From Clostridium sp. UBA4746 (GTDB taxonomy: Bacteria; Bacillota; Clostridia; Clostridiales; Clostridiaceae), in the NCBI GenBank assembly GCA_002403785.1, contig DHIM01000358.1:9752-28776 (forward strand): 19,025 bases of DNA. Direction: 5' to 3'. The notes under the pieces were generated by a model that saw nothing but the letters and a program-made list of their open reading frames with translations, was not told where the DNA came from and made no database searches. The position numbers and the translations under genes were made by a program. Positions 1 through 8,438 of the stretch are shown here, piece by piece. Position 1 is the stretch's first letter, and each line of letters opens with the position of its first letter.

Positions 1-59
1 TTTTATATATCTTTATATCGTTAATAGTTGCACTTGTTTTAGTTTTAAAATTTGTGTAG
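1..59 (+). CDS. C-terminal tail of a HyfB-like proton-pumping membrane subunit (partial)
   Basis: Only the last 18 codons are present, in the frame starting at base 3 and ending at TAG 57-59. The peptide is entirely hydrophobic until a final lysine-phenylalanine-valine, as in the last transmembrane helix of an antiporter-like subunit. It lies 12 bases before the HyfC-like gene, and in hyf/ehr operons the subunit ahead of HyfC is the large NuoL/HyfB-like antiporter subunit. The identity rests on gene order alone, because too little sequence remains for homology. Confidence 0.55.
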   Translation, partial: LYIFISLIVALVLVLKFV

Positions 60-71
60 GGAGGAATTCAT

Positions 72-1001
72 TTGAAATATAATTTAATTTATTTTATTCA
101 AAGCTTATTTATTATAGTTTTATCACCCTTATTTATAGGAATCTTAAAAAGGATGAAGGCTACTTTTAGGGGATATAAGGGACCATCTATTGTTCAACCG
201 TATTATGATTTAAACAAACTATTAAAAAAAGGAAAAATAATATCGAATAGAAGTTCATTTATAACAACTATTGGTCCAATAGTTATACTTTCGGCTACCA
301 TAACAACAGCATTTTTTATTCCAGTTTTTTATACAAGCATGCAGCAAAGTATTGGAAACTTATTTATTCTTATGTTTGCATTTGGAATAGTAAAAATGTT
401 TACTGTATTAATTGGACTCGATAGTTCAAGTACCTTCGGTGGTATGGGATCAAGTCGGGAATCTTTTATTTCAATGATGGCAGAACCTCTAATATTCTTT
501 TTAATGATATTTTTATATATTGAAACAAATGATTTCAATATTTTTCATATTTCATTTATTAATAGTAAAGTTGTACACTATGATACCGCACATCTGATAA
601 CAATGGTAACTTTTGTTGTTGCTATACTTGCTGAAAATGCTAGAATACCTTTTGATAATCCAGAAACGCATTTAGAACTAACGATGATGCATGAAGCAAT
701 GATTTTGGACTTATCAGGTAGTGATTTAGCATACGTTGAACTATCTTCATATATTAAACTACTTGTATATTTGATTGTTTTAATTAATTGTTTTATTCCT
801 ATTGGAATTGCAACAACATTTACGATTTCAGCATTACTAATAGGTTTTGTAACTTTTATATTTAAGCTTTTATTTTGTTTACTAGGAATTGCTATAATCG
901 AAACAACTTTTGCAAAATCTAGGTTATTTAGAGGGGCAGAATTGTTTCCAGCTATGATATCTATGGGAATCGTAGCAATTACTTTAATCTATATTTTATA
1001 A
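72..1001 (+). CDS. HyfC/NuoH-like membrane subunit of a group-4-hydrogenase-type complex
   Basis: A 309-residue multi-helix membrane protein of the NuoH / hydrogenase-4 subunit C / formate hydrogenlyase subunit 4 family. In this family it forms the junction between the iron-sulfur arm and the ion-pumping membrane arm. Visible family motifs are the cytoplasmic loop GPSIVQPYYDL (37-47), GGMGSSRESF (123-132), and the acidic loop AENARIPFDNPETHLEL followed by MMHEAM (187-210). The NETH/DNPETH form is typical of hydrogenase-type rather than quinone-type complexes. The start is TTG at 72, preceded by GGGAGG at 59-64; no ATG fits better. It is the second gene visible in an operon with 11-12-base gaps. 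Length and motifs are normal and nothing suggests inactivation. Confidence 0.9.
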   Translation: MKYNLIYFIQSLFIIVLSPLFIGILKRMKATFRGYKGPSIVQPYYDLNKLLKKGKIISNRSSFITTIGPIVILSATITTAFFIPVFYTSMQQSIGNLFILMFAFGIVKMFTVLIGLDSSSTFGGMGSSRESFISMMAEPLIFFLMIFLYIETNDFNIFHISFINSKVVHYDTAHLITMVTFVVAILAENARIPFDNPETHLELTMMHEAMILDLSGSDLAYVELSSYIKLLVYLIVLINCFIPIGIATTFTISALLIGFVTFIFKLLFCLLGIAIIETTFAKSRLFRGAELFPAMISMGIVAITLIYIL

Positions 1002-1012
1002 GGAGAAGGATT

Positions 1013-1624
1013 ATGATACAGGCTTTACTTACAATTATATTAATATCTAGCATTTTTATGTCTGGAGTTAGACGAATAAAACTAATTACAGCAGGATTTA
1101 TATTTCAGTCAGCAGCTATTGGATTAATAGTCTTAAAGCTCGGGTATCAGACAGGAAAAGTGGATTATTATATTTTAGGAATTTTAACAATAGTAACAAA
1201 AGTTATTATAATACCGCTAATAATTAATAAATCTGTAAAAAAATTAAAAATAAATAGAGAAATGGAGTTAATAGTAAATGCTTTTGTTTCTTATATTATA
1301 ACTGGAATAGGGATTATGCTAGCCTTTGGTCTTTTAAACAAAAGCCAAGACAATTTTATAAAAACTGGAATTGCTCTATTTATTATAGGTGTTTTACTTA
1401 TGGTAGCAAGAAAAAAAGCTATTACACAAATGATAGGATTTCTTATATTTGAAAATGGTATTGTACTCTTTGAAACATCATTATCCAAGATGTCTCTTGT
1501 AATTGAGGCAGGGATAGTTTTCGAAGGCTTAATGCTTGCTCTTATTATGGGAATAATGATTTTCCATATTAATAGAACTTTTGATTCAATGAATACAGAC
1601 TTTTTTGAAAATCTAAAAGAATAG
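1013..1624 (+). CDS. HyfE-like membrane subunit (NuoK-related)
   Basis: A 203-residue, very hydrophobic protein with about six or seven predicted helices, matching hydrogenase-4 component E (usually about 210-220 residues), whose C-terminal half resembles NuoK. Conserved-type buried acids are visible in the later helices: E147 in FLIFENG, E154, E165 and E171 in EAGIVFEGLMLAL. In this family such glutamates are thought to belong to the ion-translocation path. An AAGGAGAAGG ribosome site precedes ATG 1013. The gap from the upstream stop is 11 bases and from the downstream start also 11, so it is almost certainly cotranscribed with its neighbours. The position between HyfC and HyfF homologues supports the call. 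Confidence 0.85.
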   Translation: MIQALLTIILISSIFMSGVRRIKLITAGFIFQSAAIGLIVLKLGYQTGKVDYYILGILTIVTKVIIIPLIINKSVKKLKINREMELIVNAFVSYIITGIGIMLAFGLLNKSQDNFIKTGIALFIIGVLLMVARKKAITQMIGFLIFENGIVLFETSLSKMSLVIEAGIVFEGLMLALIMGIMIFHINRTFDSMNTDFFENLKE

Positions 1625-1635
1625 TTGGTGAAATA

Positions 1636-3096
1636 ATGTATATTACAGTACTTGGTATTTTGTTCTTAATTTTAATAATAACACCCTTAATGTTTAAAAA
1701 CATAAAGATTACTGGACTAGTTACAATACTTGGATCTATGTTTGTTTTAGGTATTGTACTCAAAATTATTACGCTTGTTTCTGGAGGTCATTCTCTTAGT
1801 TATTTTAATGAGTTTTTTTATATTGATAGTTTAAGTATTGTGCAACTTTTGATTATAGCAAGTATAAATATAATCGTAAGCATTTACTCATTCAGATATA
1901 TTGGAGACGAGATAAACGAAAACATAATTACTCTTAAGAGAGGTAAATTTTATTATTTTTTATTTAATTTCTTTGTGTTTTTTATGATGTTTATTGCACT
2001 AACCAATAATATTGTTGCAATGTGGATAGGCCTCGAAGGAACAACCCTTACAACTGCATTTCTCATTGGATTTAACATTAATAAAAACTCGTTAGAGTCC
2101 GCTTGGAAATACGTAATTATTTGTTCAATAGGTATAGGTGTAGGGTTAATCGGTATACTTATTTTTGTTAATGCTTATAGTAATCAAGATACTGACCAGA
2201 TACTTAAATGGTCCCATCTTGTAAATAATCCAAATCCACAAAGTACACATGCAATTAAAATAGCTTTTACATTAATATTTGTAGGACTAGGTACCAAAGC
2301 AGGTCTCGCGCCTATGCATACATGGCTTCCAGATGCTCATAGTGAAGCGCCCTCGCCAGTAAGCGCAATGATGTCAGGGGTTCTTTTGAACCTTGCACTG
2401 TATGTCATTTTAAGGTTTTATATTATAACAAAACATATACCAGGACTCCAAAATACCAAGTGGTTGTTTATAGTTTTTGGTTGTGTGTCTCTTATAATTT
2501 CATCTTTTAGCATTTTAAGACAACTTAATTATAAAAGACTACTTGCATTTTCTTCAGTTGAAAACATGGGAATTATAGCATTAGGACTTGGGATTGGAAG
2601 TAAAATTGCAGTTTTTGGTGCAATATTACATTCGTTAGTACATGCTTTTGGAAAATCTATGTTGTTTTTAACTGCAGGAAATATACTAAATGCATATAAA
2701 ACAAAACGTATAGATAAAATTAATTCTTTAATAAAAACTATGCCAATAAATGCAGTATTTCTTATTTTGGGTATGCTTGTTATTACTGGAGCACCACCAC
2801 TTCCAGCCTTCTTTAGTGAGTATTATATAATCGTAGGAACTGTTGAAGGTGGGAATTACATTGTTACTGCATTGTATACTTTTTGTTTACTATTAGTTTT
2901 TGCAGGATTTTTGCGGGTCTTTATTAAGATAGTTTTCAATACTGAACCTGGCATTAAATATGTTGAAATGGAAGAGAATAAAAAAAATGTATTGCCTTTA
3001 GCTTTATGTTTTGTTTCAATCATTATTATGAGTTTATTTATGAATGGTTATTTGTCTAATATGATAAATAATGCAGTTTTAATTATTTGTGATTAG
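1636..3096 (+). CDS. HyfF-like antiporter-type ion-pumping subunit
   Basis: A 486-residue polytopic membrane protein of the Mrp-antiporter / NuoL-NuoM-NuoN / HyfF family. The charged residues that define the proton path are visible: E134 in the helix MWIGLEGTTL, K221 in GTKAGLAPMHTWLPDAHSEA (219-238), and K340 in LHSLVHAFGKSMLF. The loop HTWLPDAHSEAPSPVSAMMSG is the family signature. Such a subunit drives H+ or Na+ across the membrane, coupled to redox chemistry in the peripheral arm. The ribosome site before ATG 1636 is weak (TTGGTGAAAT). With 11 bases after the previous stop, translation may be coupled. Length and key residues are intact, so the pump looks functional even though the catalytic arm is altered. 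Confidence 0.92.
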   Translation: MYITVLGILFLILIITPLMFKNIKITGLVTILGSMFVLGIVLKIITLVSGGHSLSYFNEFFYIDSLSIVQLLIIASINIIVSIYSFRYIGDEINENIITLKRGKFYYFLFNFFVFFMMFIALTNNIVAMWIGLEGTTLTTAFLIGFNINKNSLESAWKYVIICSIGIGVGLIGILIFVNAYSNQDTDQILKWSHLVNNPNPQSTHAIKIAFTLIFVGLGTKAGLAPMHTWLPDAHSEAPSPVSAMMSGVLLNLALYVILRFYIITKHIPGLQNTKWLFIVFGCVSLIISSFSILRQLNYKRLLAFSSVENMGIIALGLGIGSKIAVFGAILHSLVHAFGKSMLFLTAGNILNAYKTKRIDKINSLIKTMPINAVFLILGMLVITGAPPLPAFFSEYYIIVGTVEGGNYIVTALYTFCLLLVFAGFLRVFIKIVFNTEPGIKYVEMEENKKNVLPLALCFVSIIIMSLFMNGYLSNMINNAVLIICD

Positions 3097-3107
3097 GAAG
3101 TGAAAAT

Positions 3108-4544
3108 ATGAAAATAACAGATACTATAAATAGTTTGCAGGAATTGAATTTTGATTTAAAATATGAAGTTAAAAATAATAATGAGTTATACGTTAGAATA
3201 AAGGCTGATCAAATTAGGAAAATTGTGCTTATTTGCGTTGATTTGTATAAATTTAATTATATTTGTGAGTTTTCTGTTGGAGGAAAAGAAACTACAATAA
3301 ATTGTGTGTTTTCAAACAGTAAGCAGGGGTATTATGTAATATGCAGTTATGTTACTGAGAAAAAACCTATTGACCTCAGTAATATAATATATCAAAGTAG
3401 ATTATTTCAAAGAGAAATTAATAAAGATTATGATTATAAGGTTAAAGAAGTTTCAGGTACTGGTGCCTATCAAGTTGCAGTAGGACCTGTGCATGCAGGA
3501 ATAATCGAACCAGGCCATTTTAGGTTTAGTGTTATGGGAGAACCTATAGAAAACCTTGAAATAAGGCTTATGTACAAACATAGAGGAATAGAAAAGCTTT
3601 GCGAGGATATAGATGCAAATTCATTAAACCTTATGTTCGAGCGTGTGTCAGGGGAATCGAGCGTAGCTTATGGGGAAGTATATGCTATACTTGTAGAAAA
3701 ACTTCTAGAGGCAAAGGTTAGTAAAGAAATTAAGGCTTTTAGAGTTGTGCTTTTAGAACTTGAGCGAATGTATAATTACATGGATGATTTAGGTGGGATA
3801 GCAAACGATATAGGTTATAGTTATGTAGCTAAAAAATTCGGATATTTTTCAGAAGTTATACATCAGCTATGTGAAAGAGTAAGTGGAAGCAGGTTTATGA
3901 GAAATGCCATAGTTCCACTTGGAATAAATATAGATTTTAATGAAGATAAAAAGAAAGACATTTTAGAAACGCTAAAAACCCTTAAAGCTCGGGTAAATAG
4001 TATAATTAAGATGAGTATAAATTCAGTTTCATTTTTAGATAGGGTAGAAGATGCAGGAATGGTAAGCCGAGTTATGGCTAAAAAATTATGCATGACGGGC
4101 GTTGTAGCAAGGGCCTGTAATTTGAAATATGATGTTAGAGTAGCATTCCCATATGAACTATATAAAGAAATAAAAAAAGGTATCAATATAGAAACAAAAG
4201 GTGGAGTTTTTGAAAGATATAAATTGAAAGGGCGTGAGCTTAAAGACGCTTTTAATTTTATAGAAAAATCGCTGACATATATAACTAGTGATATAAAAAG
4301 GGATAAACAAGAAATTTGTCTAAAAGAGGGGTTAGAGGTAATTGCTTCAGTTGAAACAGTAAAGGGAGAATTGGTAGTCTATGGTTTAACAGGAGACAAT
4401 AATAAGTTTAGTAGAATCTATTTTAAAACTCCTTCCTTTACTAATTGGACAGGTATGAGTGAAGCGGTTCTTGGAGAGATTATTCCGGATTTTCCTCTTA
4501 TTAATAAAAGCTTTAATATGTCTTATTCTGAGAATGATAGGTAG
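3108..4544 (+). CDS. HyfG-like large subunit lacking the [NiFe] ligands (Ehr type)
   Basis: A 478-residue fusion of a NuoC-like N-terminal domain (about 1-115) and a NuoD / hydrogenase-large-subunit domain (about 120-478), the architecture of HyfG and HycE. Family landmarks are VGPVHAGIIEPGHFRFSV, the HRGIEKL motif (158-164) and a C-terminal KTPSFTNW...PLI segment. In true [NiFe] hydrogenases the first metal motif reads RVCGIC; here it is RVSGES, with S181 and S184 in place of both cysteines. The second motif, DPCxSC, is replaced near the C-terminus by N470-M-S472-Y-S-E475, again without cysteines. The domain is otherwise full length and in frame, so this looks like a specialised family rather than a pseudogene. 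It matches what is known of energy-converting hydrogenase-related (Ehr) complexes. Hydrogen chemistry at a NiFe site is not expected; the real substrate is unknown. Confidence 0.88.
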   Translation: MKITDTINSLQELNFDLKYEVKNNNELYVRIKADQIRKIVLICVDLYKFNYICEFSVGGKETTINCVFSNSKQGYYVICSYVTEKKPIDLSNIIYQSRLFQREINKDYDYKVKEVSGTGAYQVAVGPVHAGIIEPGHFRFSVMGEPIENLEIRLMYKHRGIEKLCEDIDANSLNLMFERVSGESSVAYGEVYAILVEKLLEAKVSKEIKAFRVVLLELERMYNYMDDLGGIANDIGYSYVAKKFGYFSEVIHQLCERVSGSRFMRNAIVPLGINIDFNEDKKKDILETLKTLKARVNSIIKMSINSVSFLDRVEDAGMVSRVMAKKLCMTGVVARACNLKYDVRVAFPYELYKEIKKGINIETKGGVFERYKLKGRELKDAFNFIEKSLTYITSDIKRDKQEICLKEGLEVIASVETVKGELVVYGLTGDNNKFSRIYFKTPSFTNWTGMSEAVLGEIIPDFPLINKSFNMSYSENDR

Positions 4545-4555
4545 GGAGTATTTAA

Positions 4556-5278
4556 ATGAATAATATATTTGATAGAATAAAATATGGAACTGAAACAATT
4601 AAAGATCCATTTAAAAACAATGAATTTTCTTACGGAGAAATAGTTGCCAAAGAGAATGTATGTAATAATTGTGGTAAATGCAAAAGCGCATGTGCTATGG
4701 ATGCTATAAAGATAAATACTATTATAAACGGTGAACATATAGTAAGCGTAGACAGCAAAAAATGCATGTATTGTAGGAATTGTGTTGATATATGCCCAAA
4801 ATCTGTTTTAGAAATGACATCTAATTATAAAATGGCAGAACTTGAACTTGCAGGTGATAAACTTAGGGAAAAAATTTATAAGACTTTTAAGAGATCGCTT
4901 GTACTAAGAGTAGTAGATACTGGCTCTTGTAATGCATGTATGTCAGAACTCAATGCACTTCAAAACACTTTTTATGATATTTCAAGATTTGGAATTAATG
5001 TGGCAGCGTCTCCTAGACATGCAGATGGACTAGTGGTAACTGGTGTTGTCACTATAAACATGAAAGAAGCACTAGAGAAGACCTACCATGCAATAGCTGA
5101 ACCTAAAATAGTTATAGCTGTTGGTAGTTGTGCTTATAATGGCGGAATGTTTAAAGATGGCGCTGGAGTTTATGATGTACTAAAGAACATATTACCTGTA
5201 GATTTGGTGATTCCAGGATGCCCTCCTTCCCCACAGGCCATTATTTTTGGCCTTCTAAAAATAATGGATAAAATTTAA
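4556..5278 (+). CDS. HyfI/NuoB-like small subunit fused to an N-terminal 2x[4Fe-4S] ferredoxin domain
   Basis: A 240-residue iron-sulfur protein in two parts. The N-terminal ferredoxin domain has C36-x2-C39-x2-C42-x3-C46 and C70-x2-C73-x2-C76-x3-C80-P, enough for two [4Fe-4S] clusters. The NuoB-like domain (about 112-240) has C125 and C128 in DTGSCNACMSEL, C192 in GSCAYNGG and C222 in PGCPPSPQA, the four ligands of the proximal cluster. In E. coli Hyf and Hyc the ferredoxin subunit and the small subunit are separate proteins (HyfH/HycF and HyfI/HycG), so here one chain probably carries electrons all the way to the large subunit. ATG 4556 follows GTAGGGAG. This is the last gene of the operon; a terminator lies 47 bases downstream. 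Confidence 0.9.
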   Translation: MNNIFDRIKYGTETIKDPFKNNEFSYGEIVAKENVCNNCGKCKSACAMDAIKINTIINGEHIVSVDSKKCMYCRNCVDICPKSVLEMTSNYKMAELELAGDKLREKIYKTFKRSLVLRVVDTGSCNACMSELNALQNTFYDISRFGINVAASPRHADGLVVTGVVTINMKEALEKTYHAIAEPKIVIAVGSCAYNGGMFKDGAGVYDVLKNILPVDLVIPGCPPSPQAIIFGLLKIMDKI

Positions 5279-5324
5279 AAATAGACTAATAGTTAATATA
5301 GGTTTTAATTTCAAAAAGTATTGG

Positions 5325-5380
5325 TACTGGTAGCAAGTGTTGTTTTTTCGTTAATAGACACTTACTATTAGTATTTTTTT
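5325..5380 (+). terminator. Intrinsic terminator ending the Ehr-type operon
   Basis: Arms 5325-5340 and 5358-5373 form a 16-position stem with one C-A mismatch and two G-U pairs. The 17-base loop is followed directly by seven T residues (5374-5380). Confidence 0.85.
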
Positions 5381-5420
5381 GGTTATTTTATGTAAATGAA
5401 TGTTTTTATCTAGAAGATTA

Positions 5421-5428
5421 TGTATAAT
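5421..5428 (+). promoter_or_regulatory. Candidate -10 element for the glucan phosphorylase gene
   Basis: TATAAT occurs at 5423-5428, about 105 bases before the TTG start, but no convincing -35 hexamer lies 16-18 bases upstream. The leader between it and the gene holds an AT-only inverted repeat (TATTAAAA / TTTTAATA, about 5447-5474) and nothing else recognisable. Confidence 0.3.
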
Positions 5429-5531
5429 AGCAAGGAAGGTACAGTTATTAAAAACGTAAAACTTTTAATACGTAAAAAATTATATTGATTAGTTGATTTA
5501 TATAAACAAGGAATATTAGGAGGGGATTTGT

Positions 5532-7151
5532 TTGGACATTAACAATTTGCCAAGAGTTGCTTATTTTTGTATGGAGTATGGACTTCGCTCAGATTTTAAA
5601 ACTTATGCAGGTGGGCTAGGAATACTTGCAGGGGACCATCTAAAAGGAGCTAAAGATCTAAATCTACCACTTGTTGGAATAGGCCTTAAGTGGAAACAAG
5701 GATATACTGAACAATATATAGACAAAGATGGAGAAGTATATGATACATATCATAATTATCATTATGATTTTTTAAAGGATACAGGGTTAAAAGTAACTGT
5801 TAAAATTAGGAACATAGATGTAGTATGTAAGATTTGGAAATTAGAAGAATTTGGGAATAACCCAATATACCTTTTAGACACTGATATACCAGAGAATGGT
5901 GATAATTGGATAACTGGGCAATTGTATGGTTGGTTTGGAGAAGAAAGGATTGCTCAAGAAATAGTATTAGGTATTGGTGGAGTAAAAGCTTTAAGAGCTT
6001 TGGGAATCCCAATCGACGTATATCATTTCAATGAAGGTCATGCAGTACTCGCGGCTACTGAGCTTATTAAAGAAAAAATGCAATCAGGTTATAGTTTCGA
6101 GGAGTCTTGGATTAAAACTCGGGGTGAAGTAGTATTTACAACTCATACGCCAATAGTTGAAGGCAATGAATCTCATGTTATTGAAAAGTTAGGGTATATG
6201 GGAGCATTTAATGGACTAAATAGAAACCAAATGATTAGACTTGGTGGAGAACCATTTAACATGACGATAGCAGGACTTAGACTTTCAAGAAAGGCAAATG
6301 CTGTAGCACAACTTCACATGGAAACTGCAAATAAAATGTGGAAAACTGTTGCTGGAAGATCTGAGATTATTGGTATAACTAATGGAATTCATAAACCAAC
6401 TTGGGTTGATGATCGTATTACGAAGGTTTATGAAAATAATGGAGACCTATGGGGTACTCACAAAATTGTTAAAAAGGAATTAATAGAGTTTATTAAAGAA
6501 AGAACTGGAACCAAGCTTGCTGAAGATAAGTTACTTATCGGATTTTCAAGAAGAGCTGCACCATATAAGAGAAGTGATTTAATATTTACGAGTGAAGAGA
6601 TTATTTCACCTCTACTTAAAAGTGGAAAAGTTCAAATTGTATTTTCAGGTAAAGCCCATCCTCTTGATGATACAGGAAAAGAAATAGTTGCAAAACTTAT
6701 AAGGATGATGAAGAAATATCCCAGTAGTGTAGTGTTCCTCGAAAATTATGACATGAACATTGGAAGAATGTTGACTAGAGGTTCAGACATTTGGTTAAAT
6801 AATCCTAGGAGACCATTGGAGGCTAGTGGAACTTCAGGGATGAAGGCTGCAATGAATGGTGTACTGAACTGTTCTATTTTAGATGGATGGTGGCCAGAGG
6901 CTTGTATCGACGGTGTAAATGGATGGCAGTTTGGAGAGGGGGTAGGTCTTGATGATTTATCAGAAACTGAATTAGATAAACATGATACACAATGTCTTTA
7001 TGATACTTTAATAAACAGAGTTATGACTACTTATTATGATGATAGAGAAAAGTGGGTAGGAATGATGAAGGAAAGTATTAGAACTACAAGCTATGAATTT
7101 TCTGTTGAGAGAATGTTAGATGAATATTATAATAAGATGTATATAAAGTAA
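5532..7151 (+). CDS. glgP: Alpha-glucan (maltodextrin/glycogen) phosphorylase, short type
   Basis: A 539-residue pyridoxal-phosphate phosphorylase of GT family 35, releasing glucose-1-phosphate from alpha-1,4-glucans in the cytoplasm. The PLP-binding lysine is K438 in EASGTSGMKAAMNG (430-443). Other landmarks are the N-terminal EYGL..YAGGLG (15-30), the catalytic-loop histidine in HFNEGH (165-170), and the phosphate/PLP-contacting basic stretch SRRAAPYKR (339-347). At about 540 residues it belongs to the short alpha-glucan phosphorylase branch rather than the roughly 800-residue animal/GlgP branch; the N-terminal regulatory extension is absent. The start is TTG at 5532, chosen because AGGAGGGG sits at 5518-5525. 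The gene stands alone between two terminators, with no glycogen synthesis genes beside it. Confidence 0.92.
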   Translation: MDINNLPRVAYFCMEYGLRSDFKTYAGGLGILAGDHLKGAKDLNLPLVGIGLKWKQGYTEQYIDKDGEVYDTYHNYHYDFLKDTGLKVTVKIRNIDVVCKIWKLEEFGNNPIYLLDTDIPENGDNWITGQLYGWFGEERIAQEIVLGIGGVKALRALGIPIDVYHFNEGHAVLAATELIKEKMQSGYSFEESWIKTRGEVVFTTHTPIVEGNESHVIEKLGYMGAFNGLNRNQMIRLGGEPFNMTIAGLRLSRKANAVAQLHMETANKMWKTVAGRSEIIGITNGIHKPTWVDDRITKVYENNGDLWGTHKIVKKELIEFIKERTGTKLAEDKLLIGFSRRAAPYKRSDLIFTSEEIISPLLKSGKVQIVFSGKAHPLDDTGKEIVAKLIRMMKKYPSSVVFLENYDMNIGRMLTRGSDIWLNNPRRPLEASGTSGMKAAMNGVLNCSILDGWWPEACIDGVNGWQFGEGVGLDDLSETELDKHDTQCLYDTLINRVMTTYYDDREKWVGMMKESIRTTSYEFSVERMLDEYYNKMYIK

Positions 7152-7156
7152 AATAC

Positions 7157-7194
7157 AAAAACAACTTCAAAACTTAAATTTTGAAGTTGTTTTT
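7157..7194. terminator. Bidirectional intrinsic terminator between glgP and ilvE
   Basis: Perfect 16-bp inverted repeat (7157-7172 and 7179-7194) with a 6-base loop. The arms start with A5 and end with T5, so it works for glgP (+) and for the convergent aminotransferase gene (-). Confidence 0.9.
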
Positions 7195-7229
7195 ATTATA
7201 TAAATTATATTTGATTTTTACAATTCAAT

Positions 7230-8258
7230 TTATTTAACTTTCACAATCCAACCTTCAGGTGCTTTTACATCTCCAAATTGAATTCCGTAAAGAGTATCAT
7301 AAAGTTTTTTAGTAATTGGACCCACCTCTGTTTCACTGTGAAATACATGAAGTTTACCTTTATGCTCAATGCCACCAATAGGTGTTATTACAGCAGCAGT
7401 TCCACATGCACCTGCTTCTTTAAAATCAGAAAGATTATCTATTGGAACATCTCTTTCTTGTACTTCCATTTTTAAATACTCTTTTGCAATGTAGATTAAT
7501 GATTTTTTAGTTATACTAGGAAGTATTGATGGTGACTTTGGAGTTACAAATACGTTATCCTTTGTAATACCAAAAAAGTTTGCAGCACCAACTTCTTCAA
7601 TTTTAGTGTGAGTTGCAGGATCGAGGTATATACAGTCTGCAAAACCTTTTGCTGCAGCGTGTTCATGAGCAAGAAGACTTGCGGCATAGTTCCCTCCAAC
7701 CTTTACGTCACCTGTACCAAATGGTGCAGCTCTATCATATTCGTCAGACGTCATAAAGTTCACAGGGGCGAGGCCTCCTTTAAAATAAGCACCTACAGGA
7801 CAACAGAATACGCCGAATAAAAATTCAGGAGCTGGACCTACTCCAAGGTTATCGCCAATACCTATTACATAAGGCCTAATATAAAGTGTTGCCCCAGTTC
7901 CATATGGTGCAACAAAAGCTTCATTTGCTTTAACAACTTGCAAACATGCATCAACAAATTTTTCAGCGGGAATTTCAGGTATTAGAACACGTGAACAACT
8001 GTTCTTCAAACGCTTTGCATTCTCCAAAGGTCTAAATAATTGAATGCTGCCGTCCTTTGTGCGATAAGCTTTTAAACCCTCAAAACATTGTTGACCATAA
8101 TGAAGGGATGTCGAAGCTTCACTTATAGAAAGATTATTATCTTCAACTAGTTTCCCGTCATCCCATTTACCATTCTTCCATATTGAAATATAACGTAAAT
8201 CTGTCTTCGAATAAGCAAAACCTAATTTACTCCAATCGATGTTAATATTTGTGCTCAT
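7230..8258 (-). CDS. ilvE: Branched-chain amino acid aminotransferase (class IV, type II)
   Basis: A 342-residue PLP enzyme that interconverts leucine, isoleucine and valine with their 2-oxo acids, using glutamate / 2-oxoglutarate. The PLP lysine is K186 in GDVKVGGNYAASLL. The conserved IEEVGAANFF (220-229) follows, then SPSILPSITKKSL and GACGTAAVITPIGGI (283-297), the carboxylate-side motif of the family. The length is normal for the eukaryote-like 340-360-residue bacterial branch. The start is ATG 8258, with AGGAGGA at 8264-8270. An in-frame ATG at 8285 lies upstream of that ribosome site and would add nine residues, so it was rejected. The gene has its own extended -10 promoter and is convergent with glgP. 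Confidence 0.95.
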   Translation of the reverse strand: MSTNINIDWSKLGFAYSKTDLRYISIWKNGKWDDGKLVEDNNLSISEASTSLHYGQQCFEGLKAYRTKDGSIQLFRPLENAKRLKNSCSRVLIPEIPAEKFVDACLQVVKANEAFVAPYGTGATLYIRPYVIGIGDNLGVGPAPEFLFGVFCCPVGAYFKGGLAPVNFMTSDEYDRAAPFGTGDVKVGGNYAASLLAHEHAAAKGFADCIYLDPATHTKIEEVGAANFFGITKDNVFVTPKSPSILPSITKKSLIYIAKEYLKMEVQERDVPIDNLSDFKEAGACGTAAVITPIGGIEHKGKLHVFHSETEVGPITKKLYDTLYGIQFGDVKAPEGWIVKVK

Positions 8259-8312
8259 ATTAATCCTCCTATTATGTAAAATCATTTTATTTTAAAATAT
8301 GTTTTGTATAGT

Positions 8313-8321
8313 ATTATAACA
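8313..8321 (-). promoter_or_regulatory. Extended -10 promoter of ilvE
   Basis: On the minus strand the sequence reads TGTTATAAT, a perfect -10 with a TGn extension. The -35 region is poor. Predicted start near 8306 gives a leader of about 48 bases before ATG 8258, too short for a T-box. Confidence 0.6.
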
Positions 8322-8392
8322 TAGAATATGGGTATATTATGTGTTTTCAGTATTTTAAAACAACAAATGCAGAATATTCTTAAAACGAATAG

Positions 8393-8438
8393 AAAGTTGC
8401 ATTAATGCGACGAAAACCTCATTAATGCAACTTTTTAT
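8393..8438. terminator. Strong hairpin with flanking T-tract (terminator)
   Basis: Perfect 15-bp inverted repeat, 8393-8407 with 8420-8434, loop of 12 bases. Each arm ends in the self-complementary octamer CATTAATG. Read on the plus strand it is followed by CTTTTTATTTTT, but no plus-strand gene lies upstream. Read on the minus strand it ends the 13-codon ORF described next and is followed by TTTCTATTCGTTTT, so minus-strand use is more likely. Confidence 0.65.

Noticed and set aside
3863..4186. 107-codon frame antisense to the HyfG-like gene
   Set aside because: No ribosome site, and it lies wholly inside a well-supported gene; a shadow of its codon bias. The same holds for the other frames opposite glgP, ilvE, kamA and the ABC-F gene.
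1..5278. True energy-converting [NiFe] hydrogenase (Hyf or Ech)
   Set aside because: The large subunit has no CxxC pair at either metal-binding end, so an active NiFe site cannot form as known.
8342..8356. CodY box upstream of ilvE
   Set aside because: Biologically attractive for a branched-chain gene, but five mismatches to the 15-base consensus is too weak.
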